DNA of 9,368 bases, taken from Fimbriimonadaceae bacterium. GTDB lineage: Bacteria > Armatimonadota > Fimbriimonadia > Fimbriimonadales > Fimbriimonadaceae. This document shows positions 1 through 6,648 of the stretch, one piece after another. A model generated the notes under the pieces. That model saw only the letters and a program-made list of their open reading frames with translations, did not search any database and had not been told where the DNA came from. Each line of letters starts with the position of its first letter. The first letter of the stretch is position 1. A program made the translations under genes and the position numbers. The stretch is taken from positions 1 through 9,368 of the forward strand of contig JACMJO010000176.1 in assembly GCA_014380605.1 (NCBI GenBank), in the 5' to 3' direction.

Positions 1-356
1 ACCGATTGATTTTTGGCTTGCGCATGATTGCTGTTCTGGGCCTTGTCGCTATCCCCCTGCACAATGTCATCCTCAAGCGCCTTCTCGCGATGGTCGAGAC
101 TGTCCGAGCAGGCGATCCCTTCGTCGCCGCAAACGCGTCTCGGCTGCGGGCGATGGCATGGGTGCTACTGGCGCTTCAGTGTCTCAGCATCATCATAGGT
201 GCGATTGCCTCTGCCGTTTCGTCGAAGGCACACCCACTTCATATCGATGCCGGTTTTTCAATCAATGGTTGGTTGGCCGTGCTTTTAACATTTCTGCTCG
301 CACAAGTCTTCGCCAAAGGGACGCAGATGCGTGAAGACCTAGAGGGGACAGTCTGA
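1..356 (+). CDS. DUF2975 family membrane protein, 5' end outside window
   Basis: The reading frame is open to the left edge, so the TTG at 6 is unlikely to be the true start and the N-terminus lies upstream. About 117 residues are visible. Three hydrophobic stretches can be seen, at roughly visible residues 4-22, 48-70 and 84-103, ending in a short charged tail (KGTQMREDLEGTV). The pattern 'ML-x-TVRAGDPFVAANASRLRAMAW'-like loop between the first two helices, and an immediately downstream small XRE regulator, are typical of DUF2975 proteins, whose biochemical role is unknown. The first helix of the usual four is probably in the missing part. The gene stops one base before the next start, so the two are almost certainly co-transcribed. 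Family assignment is by recalled pattern, not by a search. Confidence 0.75.
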   Translation, partial: RLIFGLRMIAVLGLVAIPLHNVILKRLLAMVETVRAGDPFVAANASRLRAMAWVLLALQCLSIIIGAIASAVSSKAHPLHIDAGFSINGWLAVLLTFLLAQVFAKGTQMREDLEGTV

Positions 357-357
357 A

Positions 358-612
358 ATGGCGATCGTCATCAAACTCGACGACCTTCTGCACGACAGGC
401 GAATGACCCTGACTGAACTTTCCGATCTGATTGGGCTGACGCTGGCGAACCTATCTATTCTCAAGACGGGAAAGGCCCGCGCGATCCGGTTCTCAACCCT
501 CGAGGCGATCTGCGATGCGCTGTCGTGTCAGCCCGGCGACATCCTGCGATATGAGTCGGATATCGAAGAAACCGAGCGACCGGAACCGGCGGGTCAACTA
601 AGCGCGATCTGA
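358..612 (+). CDS. Small XRE/Cro-CI type regulator (YozG-like)
   Basis: This 84-residue protein is a single helix-turn-helix DNA-binding domain. The recognition region lies at about residues 17-40 (MTLTELSDLIGLTLANLSIL), followed by K-x-GKARAIRFSTLEAICDAL and the C-terminal motif CQPGDILRYE. This is the compact Cro/CI fold of YozG-like regulators. Family members are routinely found next to DUF2975 membrane proteins, as here. The ATG at 358 follows the upstream stop by one base and has a good AGAGGGGA ribosome site at 341-348. The acidic, proline-containing tail (residues 69-84) is a short extension beyond the HTH. It probably controls its own operon together with the membrane partner, but no operator is visible because the promoter lies outside the window. 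Confidence 0.88.
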   Translation: MAIVIKLDDLLHDRRMTLTELSDLIGLTLANLSILKTGKARAIRFSTLEAICDALSCQPGDILRYESDIEETERPEPAGQLSAI

Positions 613-639
613 CGAACGAATCCAAGAGAGATAACTTAA

Positions 640-1026
640 ATGAAACCCACCCTTAACTTGACCATCGCCTCCATGCTCTCAATTCTGTTTGTGACGCTCC
701 ACATCTCAGACGACATTGCCCGTGGATTAGACAAGGCAGGGATAGGAAATCTCGTCGCGGGATGCGTCCTTGCCCTTTGGCTGTACGGAACGCTAATGCT
801 TGCCGAACGGAAATCGGGATACATCGTCATCCTCATCTTTTCGATTCTGTCCCTGGGTGTCGTCGGGATCCACATGAAGGGCGAGGGAATTCCAAACAGG
901 ATTACCTTGTCCAGCGGAGGAGTCTTCTATGTCTGGACTCTCTACGCCCTCACCGTCTCCGCGTTTTTCTCGGTTCTGTTGTCAATTCGCGGCCTGTCCA
1001 ACATGCGACGGAGTTCGCAATCGTGA
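640..1026 (+). CDS. Small four-helix membrane protein, function unknown
   Basis: This 128-residue protein is very hydrophobic, with likely membrane segments at about 7-25, 36-55, 60-78 and 94-116 and a basic C-terminus (NMRRSSQS). I do not recognise a named family. The start at 640 has a weak purine-rich ribosome site (AAGAGAG, 624-630) at a normal distance. Its stop codon overlaps the GTG start of the following DUF2306-like gene by four bases (GTGA, 1023-1026), which indicates translational coupling. It may therefore form a complex with that multi-helix protein. It could also belong to the same transcript as the DUF2975/XRE pair, since only 27 bases separate it from the regulator gene. Confidence 0.75.
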   Translation: MKPTLNLTIASMLSILFVTLHISDDIARGLDKAGIGNLVAGCVLALWLYGTLMLAERKSGYIVILIFSILSLGVVGIHMKGEGIPNRITLSSGGVFYVWTLYALTVSAFFSVLLSIRGLSNMRRSSQS

Positions 1027-1871
1027 ACTACAGCATTCTCTTGCCGATCCACGTTGCAGCAGGAGCGCTCGCGATTATCCTTGGCGGGGTCGCTTTGTCG
1101 GTGAGGAAGGGCGGGACAATACATCGCCGAAGCGGAATGCTGTTCGTCTACGCCATGATCGTCATGGGCATAACTGCCTCGACCCTGGAGATTCTCCGTG
1201 GAGGCGCCGTCACGAATCTGGTCAGTGCGCTCTTGTCGGTCTACTTTGTCGGTACGGCGGTAACGACCGTACGACCTGCCACCCGATGGACCCGCGCAAT
1301 CAATATTGCGGCACTAATCGTTGCGATCGGGCTAGCGTTCTTTACCGTTCTTGGCGGCGTCAAGACTATCAGCGCCCCTGGCCTTTCCCCAGGGGGTGTC
1401 CCGTTTCGCACGATTGGCATGATGTCCTTCATCCTGGTCAGCGTCCTATCCTTGGCGGCGATTGGGGATATACGCATCATGCGAAAAGGCATGCCTCAGG
1501 GCGGCGCGCGCTTGGCGCGTCACCTTTGGCGGATGTGCTTCGCACTGTTCATCGCGGCCGGATCTTTCTTCTCTATCCGTGAGCGCGTAGCGAAGATCCT
1601 TCCGGAGCCGATCACCACGGGGCCGATGCGCGCGCTTCCGATTCTGTTGATTTTCGCCGCAATGTTCTACTGGTTGTGGAGAGTCCGCTCTCGCCGACCG
1701 TTGTCAGTGGTCATTCGCGGCGATTCAACGGCGCCCCCAGGGCTCGGCGACACTCCTCGATTAAGGTCGATCCTGGGGTGGTGGAGGAACAAATTGGGAT
1801 CCATAAACGCCCTCAAAACTCCCCAGGATGATCCTGAAGATAAGCGAGCTAGCAAACAACGCATTGCTTGA
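1023..1871 (+). CDS. DUF2306-like seven-helix membrane protein
   Basis: The GTG start at 1023 is chosen because it overlaps the upstream stop, has a CGGAG ribosome site at 1009-1013, and gives a protein that begins directly with the first helix. The same frame is open further upstream to 762, but that part only shadows the previous gene. The product has 282 residues with about seven membrane segments (approx. 6-27, 39-58, 63-83, 92-113, 130-150, 169-185, 202-221). Family-like conserved features are H10 in the first helix, the G-x-IHRRSG loop (H34), and RHLWRM (H167) before helix six. These histidines are consistent with a haem- or metal-binding membrane protein, but the function is not established. 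The last ~55 residues (about 228-282) are polar and charged and look unlike the usual short end of this family. Confidence 0.78.
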   Translation: MNYSILLPIHVAAGALAIILGGVALSVRKGGTIHRRSGMLFVYAMIVMGITASTLEILRGGAVTNLVSALLSVYFVGTAVTTVRPATRWTRAINIAALIVAIGLAFFTVLGGVKTISAPGLSPGGVPFRTIGMMSFILVSVLSLAAIGDIRIMRKGMPQGGARLARHLWRMCFALFIAAGSFFSIRERVAKILPEPITTGPMRALPILLIFAAMFYWLWRVRSRRPLSVVIRGDSTAPPGLGDTPRLRSILGWWRNKLGSINALKTPQDDPEDKRASKQRIA

Positions 1872-1947
1872 GCAGATCACCTGAACGCCCCCCATCCGGC
1901 GGACAACAAATTTTGAAACCCTAACTATTCAACTGAGGAAAAAACCA

Positions 1948-2490
1948 ATGAAAAGACACGTACAAACACTCTTGCCAATATTTCTGCTTTCCCTTCTGCT
2001 GGCGGCAGCCAGCGTCCTTGCCCAGGATAAGTCGCCGACATCTACCAGCAACCAGTCTGACGCGAAAAAGGCTCTTGACAAACTTAAGACCTTGGCGGGG
2101 TCCTGGCAAGGCACGATCATGGGCATATCGATCAATTTTACGATTCGCCCCGCATCTAGTGGCACCACGATTCTTCATGAGGCGCATACGGAGGGAGATG
2201 GCCCACCAAAACATGAGATCACGATGTTCTACTTGGACGCGGATCGTTTGCTCGCGACCCACTACTGTGACGCAGGGAACCGGACTAGCTTGGAGGGCAA
2301 GATGTCGCCAGACGGAAAGACGTTTACATTCGGCTTTCTCGGTGTTGAAGGAAGTAAACGCGGAGGCTACCTAAAGGGCATGGTCCTCACGATAGGTGAT
2401 GCTAACCATCATATCGCTGAGTTGGACTTTGTTATGCCAGACGGCAAGTCAATTCCGCTCCGTGGAGAATTCGCAAGGACAAAAAGCTAG
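1948..2490 (+). CDS. Secreted lipocalin/DUF1579-like protein
   Basis: The 180-residue product starts with a clear signal peptide: basic MKRH, a leucine/alanine-rich core to residue 24, and a probable cleavage at VLA|Q (25/26). The mature part begins with a polar linker, then the calycin-like opening LKTLAGSWQGT (about 46-56). Beta-rich segments follow, including FYLDADRLLATHYCDAGN (about 94-111) and a C-terminal GEFAR strand. This layout matches small exported beta-barrel proteins of the DUF1579/lipocalin type, which probably bind a small ligand in the periplasm; the ligand is unknown. The start is supported by a GAGGA ribosome site at 1935-1939. Only six bases separate its stop from the first possible in-frame start of the DinB gene, so the two are probably co-transcribed. 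Confidence 0.72.
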   Translation: MKRHVQTLLPIFLLSLLLAAASVLAQDKSPTSTSNQSDAKKALDKLKTLAGSWQGTIMGISINFTIRPASSGTTILHEAHTEGDGPPKHEITMFYLDADRLLATHYCDAGNRTSLEGKMSPDGKTFTFGFLGVEGSKRGGYLKGMVLTIGDANHHIAELDFVMPDGKSIPLRGEFARTKS

Positions 2491-2520
2491 GCCGGTTTGT
2501 GCCTAGGAATGAGGAACGCA

Positions 2521-2973
2521 ATGAATCCACTTGTCGATACCTGGGAGATTAGTTCTCGCATTAATCTGTATTTGCTTGACTCGTTGTCAGAAGATCAGCT
2601 CGACGCCAAACTTGAAAAGGGCCGGACGCCTAGGACGCTTTTCGTTCACATCCAAAACGTGCGCCTTATGTGGTTGAAGGCAGGCAGTCCCGAGTTGCTC
2701 TTGGGATTGGCGAAACTTGAGAATGACGCTTCAAAGGAAGCGATCAAAGCGGAGCTCATAAGGTCGGCCCAAGCTGTTTCAACGCAAGTTGCTGGTTCTT
2801 TGGCTGCCGATAACCGCATCAAAGGATTCAAGCCCCATGTGCACGCCTATGTCGGCTATCTAATTTCACACGAGTCCCACCATCGTGGCCAGCTCGAAAT
2901 CTTACTTAGATGGGCGGGGCAACCCATATCGGACAAGGTTTCGTTCGGACTGTGGGAGTGGGGGTCGCGCTAG
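2521..2973 (+). CDS. DinB/YfiT family metal-binding protein
   Basis: The product is 150 residues and fits the four-helix DinB fold. Three histidines expected to bind a divalent metal are visible: H43 in the second helix (LFVHIQNVRLMWL) and the paired H117-x3-H121 in SHESHHRGQLEILLR. The first possible in-frame start is TTG 2497, and ATG 2509 is also in frame. ATG 2521 is preferred because GAGGA at 2511-2515 sits five bases before it, and because the protein then begins at the usual distance from helix one. Family members include bacillithiol and mycothiol transferases, maleylpyruvate isomerase and many uncharacterised stress-induced proteins, so no specific reaction can be given. It lies directly behind the secreted lipocalin-like gene. 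Confidence 0.88.
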   Translation: MNPLVDTWEISSRINLYLLDSLSEDQLDAKLEKGRTPRTLFVHIQNVRLMWLKAGSPELLLGLAKLENDASKEAIKAELIRSAQAVSTQVAGSLAADNRIKGFKPHVHAYVGYLISHESHHRGQLEILLRWAGQPISDKVSFGLWEWGSR

Positions 2974-3070
2974 CTGGCTGGCTGGCGGTCGGGGTCTTCG
3001 GGCGCTGGGGCTAATGGCTGAGATCCCTTCGAATGCGGCTCAAAATCCCATTAAGGACCGATTCATTCCT

Positions 3071-4513
3071 ATGAAAATAACTACCTGCTTGGTTAAACGC
3101 TTCTTACGAAGAATGTTGCAACGTTCATTACTGGTTCTGCCACTTATTTTCGCTGTCGTACCGCATGCGATCGCTCAGCAAGCGCTTGACAAGATTGTTC
3201 AAGATGCGGCTGTCAAAGCAAAAGCCCCCGGCGTGGTCGTTGCCGTCATTCGCAACAACAAAGTGGAGTTTTCAACTAGTACTGGATTTGCCGACCTGGA
3301 AAACCTTGTGCCGGTGACATCCGCCTCGGTTTTCCAGATTGGCAGCATGGGGAAGCAATTCACGGCTACAGCCATCATGATGTTGGTTGAGGAACGCAGG
3401 ATTGCGTTAGACGAACCGATTAGCAAGTACGTCACTAACTTGCCTGAGGGCTGGCGCCAAATTAAGATTCGTCACCTTCTGAACCACACTTCCGGGCTTC
3501 CAGAATACAACTCAATGCCTGGTTTTGGCACCCTCGCCACGACAAAGGCGACCCATGACAAATGGCTTGCTTTTGTCAGAGAGGCGCCACTTCAATTTAA
3601 GCCAGGCGACGACATGCAGTACACCAACACGGGATACTACCTACTGGGAATATTGATCGAAACCATCACAAAAGAGCCGCTGCGCGTGACGTTAAATCGA
3701 CTGATTTTCGATCCACTTGAAATGCGGTCTACAGACCTTTACTCTCACAATGAGATCGTCCCCAAGAGAGTTCGAGGTTACATTTTCGCATCAGACCGGC
3801 AACAAAACATAGGACAGTTCGACTTGGACTGGGCCTTTGCTGCCGGAGCAATTCTCAGTACGATGGACGACCTTGTCCGGTGGGTGAATGCTCAGGGTTC
3901 GACCAAGTTGTTGAAGGCGGAAAGTTGGAAGGCGATTTGGGCTCCGGCGGTCCTCAACAACGGAGACCTTTCAGGTTACGGCTTTGGCTGGAGGCTTGCA
4001 ACGAACAATGGCAATTCCGTGATCCACCACGGCGGCAAAATTGCAGGGTTCTCTGCGCAAATTGCGCGTTATCCGGACAAAGATCTAGCGATAATCGTTT
4101 TGACCAATAGCTTTACAGCCGATGCAAAGGGAATCGCCGTAAAAATCGCTCGCCACTTTGATCCGTCGCTCGAACCGCCAGGTACACCTACAGACCCGAT
4201 ACCTGACCCATCGCCTAAGTTGTCGGCAAAGCTTGAGTCAGTTCTAAAGCAGCTGCTCGCAGGAAGCGCCGACCGTAACGACTTCGAAGAAGGATTCAGG
4301 AAGGACATCTTTTCGGAGGAAGGCATAAAGGGCGCAAAGGATCTCTCGAGCTTTGGCGCTTTTAGCACCTTCGTTCTGGTAGTCGCATCTGAAGAGAAGG
4401 CCGCCAAGAACCGAGTGTTTACGTTCAAGATCGGACTGGAGGATTTTGTTGCGGACTTTACTATTGATGCCAACCTGAGGATATCTAGACTGAGCATCAG
4501 CCGGATACGATAA
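3071..4513 (+). CDS. Exported class C beta-lactamase-fold serine hydrolase
   Basis: From ATG 3071 the product has 480 residues. A signal peptide (basic KRFLRRMLQR then a hydrophobic core, likely cut after AIA near 35) sends it to the periplasm. The catalytic domain shows the three landmarks of the family: SxxK at S92-M-G-K95, YxN at Y184-T-N186, and HGG at H320-G-G322 in place of KTG. The NHTSGLP segment (138-144) is typical as well. Such proteins may act as esterases, peptidases or penicillin-recognising enzymes; true beta-lactamase activity cannot be read from sequence. A proline-rich linker (368-382) joins a C-terminal ~100-residue domain. AAGGA at 3053-3057 is rather far from the start; ATG 3113 is an alternative that would still keep a signal peptide. 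Frame extension upstream to 2885 is a shadow of the DinB gene. Confidence 0.9.
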   Translation: MKITTCLVKRFLRRMLQRSLLVLPLIFAVVPHAIAQQALDKIVQDAAVKAKAPGVVVAVIRNNKVEFSTSTGFADLENLVPVTSASVFQIGSMGKQFTATAIMMLVEERRIALDEPISKYVTNLPEGWRQIKIRHLLNHTSGLPEYNSMPGFGTLATTKATHDKWLAFVREAPLQFKPGDDMQYTNTGYYLLGILIETITKEPLRVTLNRLIFDPLEMRSTDLYSHNEIVPKRVRGYIFASDRQQNIGQFDLDWAFAAGAILSTMDDLVRWVNAQGSTKLLKAESWKAIWAPAVLNNGDLSGYGFGWRLATNNGNSVIHHGGKIAGFSAQIARYPDKDLAIIVLTNSFTADAKGIAVKIARHFDPSLEPPGTPTDPIPDPSPKLSAKLESVLKQLLAGSADRNDFEEGFRKDIFSEEGIKGAKDLSSFGAFSTFVLVVASEEKAAKNRVFTFKIGLEDFVADFTIDANLRISRLSISRIR

Positions 4514-4619
4514 GCAAGGCGTATTCAACGCGGTTGGCCGCGGTGATCCGGTCGATCGAGGTCAGTTCAGGAAGATCAATATAACCGTGATGGCTGCATT
4601 TAAAGCCGGAAGAGTCGAT

Positions 4620-4766
4620 TTAGTTGGGATCGGTGTTGTAAATGGGACAACCAGTGTTTAGCCCGGAGTCAGTTAGCTTGCGGTAGTGGATGATCTCTAA
4701 CCACGAGCCAGGGGCACCGACCTCGATATCTACGGTCGATGCACCGTGGAAGAAGGCGGCTAGCAT
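4620..4766 (-). pseudogene. Short coding remnant downstream of the hydrolase
   Basis: On the minus strand, an ATG at 4766 lies 13 bases after the hydrolase stop and has an AGGA ribosome site six bases upstream (4773-4776 on the + strand as TCCT). It reads 48 protein-like residues (MLAAFFHGASTVDIEVGAPG then WLEIIHYRKL) before a TAA at 4620-4622. Reading past that stop, the same frame continues with plausible protein sequence (GYIDLPELTSIDRITAANRV) as far as about 4510, where it meets the end of the serine hydrolase gene. This suggests the start of a longer gene, once in an operon with the hydrolase, now broken by a stop and cut short. I do not recognise the family, and chance remains possible. 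Confidence 0.35.
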
Positions 4767-4779
4767 GGGTGATCCTATG

Positions 4780-5490
4780 TTAAACAAGTGGCTCTTCACC
4801 TCCTGGCGGGCTATTAAGCGGCTCGGTGCGACTCGCATCAAGCAATAGGCAGTTGGCGATTTCCTCAAAGTGATTCACAAGCGTCGACAGGTGTGCCTCC
4901 CCCGGATACACGGTTAGATGGGCACTAGGAATTGCCGCTACCATTTCCCTCACAAGAGCAATCGGGAAGTTGCGGTCCAGATCGCCGTGGAAGAGATTAA
5001 GCGGCATCGTAATCTCCTCGAGTTCAAAGTCCCACTGCCTGAAATACATGCGCATGTCCCAAGCTGCTCCCTTGGCTCCGAGCCGCACCGCTTCTGCCAG
5101 TGACTTCATTAGCCACTGAAGTCGATCTCCCTGACCCACCGCCTTCACGTCTGGCGGCGCCATGGTTTTCTCCATTGGGCCAGGATTCTGAGAGGGCTTG
5201 TCTCCCGCTTCGCCGATCATCTTCAGCATGGGCGTCAAGAGAAACGGGGCGTACTTGGCGACGAACCAGTTCATCTTGTAGGTTCCTTTCAATAGCTGCC
5301 CAGCCTTGCGGGAGTCCATGCGCCAACCGCCCGATACGATCACCGCCGACAGAAGGCGTTCGGGGATGCTTGCCGCGCAGACCGCAACATAGCCTCCTCC
5401 TCCCGAGTTGCCGAGAATGGAAAACTTAGGAAGGCCGAGATAGTCGGCGAGACAAACTACATCTGCAACCCAGTCCGTGAATCCGCCGAC
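4780..5490 (-). pseudogene. Alpha/beta hydrolase, N-terminal part lost
   Basis: The minus-strand frame is open from 5601 to 4780 (273 residues), but hydrolase-like sequence starts only near residue 40 (FTDWVADVVCLADYLGLPKF). The nucleophile elbow follows as G64-N-S66-G-G-G. The acid lies in HGDLDRNFP (D207/D209) and the catalytic histidine in PGEAHLS (H237), so the triad is complete. The cap region is also present. What is missing is the first ~80-100 residues of this ~290-residue family, including the strand with the HG oxyanion-hole motif. The first ~39 residues of the open frame are merely antisense to the neighbouring nuclease gene. The gene is therefore probably a non-functional fragment, cut at about 5482-5535 by a rearrangement. 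Its C-terminal 20 residues (SRTEPLNSPPGGEEPLV) are an unremarkable tail. Confidence 0.75.
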
Positions 5491-6481
5491 CAAAGCCTTC
5501 CTCATGGGTCGAAGCCTGGGTGGAGCTGCTGGGAAAGACCTGGACTGCTTCAGCCAATTGGGTTGGATCAAACCCCCCGACGCCACCTTCCTGGATGGCA
5601 TTCAACAAGGATTCGCCTGGCTCAACGATCTAGAAAGCAACGGCAAAGGTTGGAAACCCAGCGACGAGAAGATCAAGATCACCGAGCCAGGCGACAACGA
5701 CGGCGACTGGCACGAAGCCAAGAAGAAGCTCCACGAGACCCTCCACCCCAAGGATGAAAACGAGGCCCTCCTAACCCCTGCCACGTTCACCGTCAACCGC
5801 GAGGAATGGCACCACAGCCGAGGCATCGAGTTCTTTGTGGATTACGAAACCATGAGCGGGCTGAACGACGACTTCAGTCTCCTTCCCAAAATGAACGGCA
5901 AGCCGATGATCTTCATGATCGGGTGCGGGCATGAGGAGGATGGCAAGTTCGAATTCTATGTCTGGACGGCCGAAAACGAATCCCCAGCAGAAGAAAAGCG
6001 CGTAATCGAGGGCTGGCTGGACCACATGGAGGAGGTACGCCAGCGCCTCGCCAAAGACTGTGACCGTCCCTTCATCTACCACTGGACTCCTCACGAGGTC
6101 CGGTCGACCAATGAGGCGGCAGATCGGCATGGCATGGATGTCTGGAGAGACCTGCCTTGGTACGACCTTTACGATAAGTTGATGAAGGCGAACGCAGCCA
6201 AGGTTCGCGGGACCACCAGCCTCAGCATCAAGCCGGTTGCCAAGACCCTCTATGCGGATGGCAAGATCGGCACCGTTTGGGGAGATAGTCCGGTCGGAGA
6301 CGGCACCGCCGCCATGTGCGCTGCCTGGCATTGCTATCTCCAGGCGGCGAAGAAGGGAATATCGACTCGCGAAATAGCCCTGGAGAACGGCACTCCGCTG
6401 ATCGAAGAGGTGGAGGCATACAACCTAGTCGACTGCAAAGCGATGTGGGAGATTCTGCGTTTTGTGCGGGTAGTCCATTGA
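5477..6481 (+). CDS. RNase H-like (DEDDy, YprB/TM0106-type) nuclease, probably 5'-truncated
   Basis: The frame gives up to 334 residues from GTG 5477, but the first ~20 residues are antisense to the hydrolase fragment, so native sequence seems to begin near residue 21 (DLDCFSQLGWIKPPDATFLD). A linker runs to about 115. An RNase H/DnaQ-like domain follows: D122-Y-E124 (exonuclease motif I), YHWTPHE (201-207), WYDLYDKL (228-235), SLSIKPVAKTLY, and YNLVD (Y315-x3-D319) as a DEDDy motif III. This domain occurs in predicted RecB-family nucleases of the TM0106/YprB group, where it is usually preceded by a PD-(D/E)XK nuclease or other N-terminal region, which is absent here. No start near 5534 has a convincing ribosome site. 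It lies 92 bases before the first possible start of the HNH-ATPase gene, on the same strand. Its function as a remaining exonuclease domain is uncertain. Confidence 0.7.
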   Translation: MNPPTKAFLMGRSLGGAAGKDLDCFSQLGWIKPPDATFLDGIQQGFAWLNDLESNGKGWKPSDEKIKITEPGDNDGDWHEAKKKLHETLHPKDENEALLTPATFTVNREEWHHSRGIEFFVDYETMSGLNDDFSLLPKMNGKPMIFMIGCGHEEDGKFEFYVWTAENESPAEEKRVIEGWLDHMEEVRQRLAKDCDRPFIYHWTPHEVRSTNEAADRHGMDVWRDLPWYDLYDKLMKANAAKVRGTTSLSIKPVAKTLYADGKIGTVWGDSPVGDGTAAMCAAWHCYLQAAKKGISTREIALENGTPLIEEVEAYNLVDCKAMWEILRFVRVVH

Positions 6482-6510
6482 GGCGTCAATGCCTTTGTGA
6501 GTTACTTTGG

Positions 6511-6525
6511 GGTGGCTTTGCCACC
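6511..6525 (+). other. Perfect 6-bp hairpin between nuclease and HNH-ATPase genes
   Basis: GGTGGC-TTT-GCCACC forms a perfect six-base stem with a three-base loop, 30 bases after the nuclease stop. There is no run of T after it, so it is not a textbook intrinsic terminator. It could be a weak terminator, an mRNA-stabilising structure, or chance. An overlapping alternative pairing exists (TGGCT 6513-6517 with AGCCA 6532-6536). Confidence 0.3.
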
Positions 6526-6648
6526 ACGGTTAGCCAGTGCTCATCATGAAGTAATCTTTCGACAACAGCTCATATGGACCCGGCCAGTGTGGCTTCAAAC
6601 TCAGAAGGAAAAACATGCCTGCAGAACAGCCAAGCCGATGATCTTCAG

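Noticed and set aside
762..1022. Upstream extension of the DUF2306-like frame, giving a 369-residue protein
   Set aside because: The extra 87 residues are arginine- and histidine-rich with no helix and lie out of frame over the intact small membrane protein gene. The GTG at 1023 has a ribosome site and a coupled overlap.
2970..2987. CTGG tandem repeats just after the DinB gene
   Set aside because: Only about three copies of a 4-base unit, easily produced by chance in GC-rich DNA.
2885..3070. Upstream extension of the serine hydrolase to 542 residues
   Set aside because: It runs through the DinB 3' end in another frame and would place a polar, arginine-rich stretch in front of the signal peptide. 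ATG 3071 gives a normal exported protein.
4529..4542. Hairpin CGCGG-TTGG-CCGCG between the two convergent units as a terminator
   Set aside because: The stem has only five pairs and no T run follows on either strand, so I do not call a terminator.
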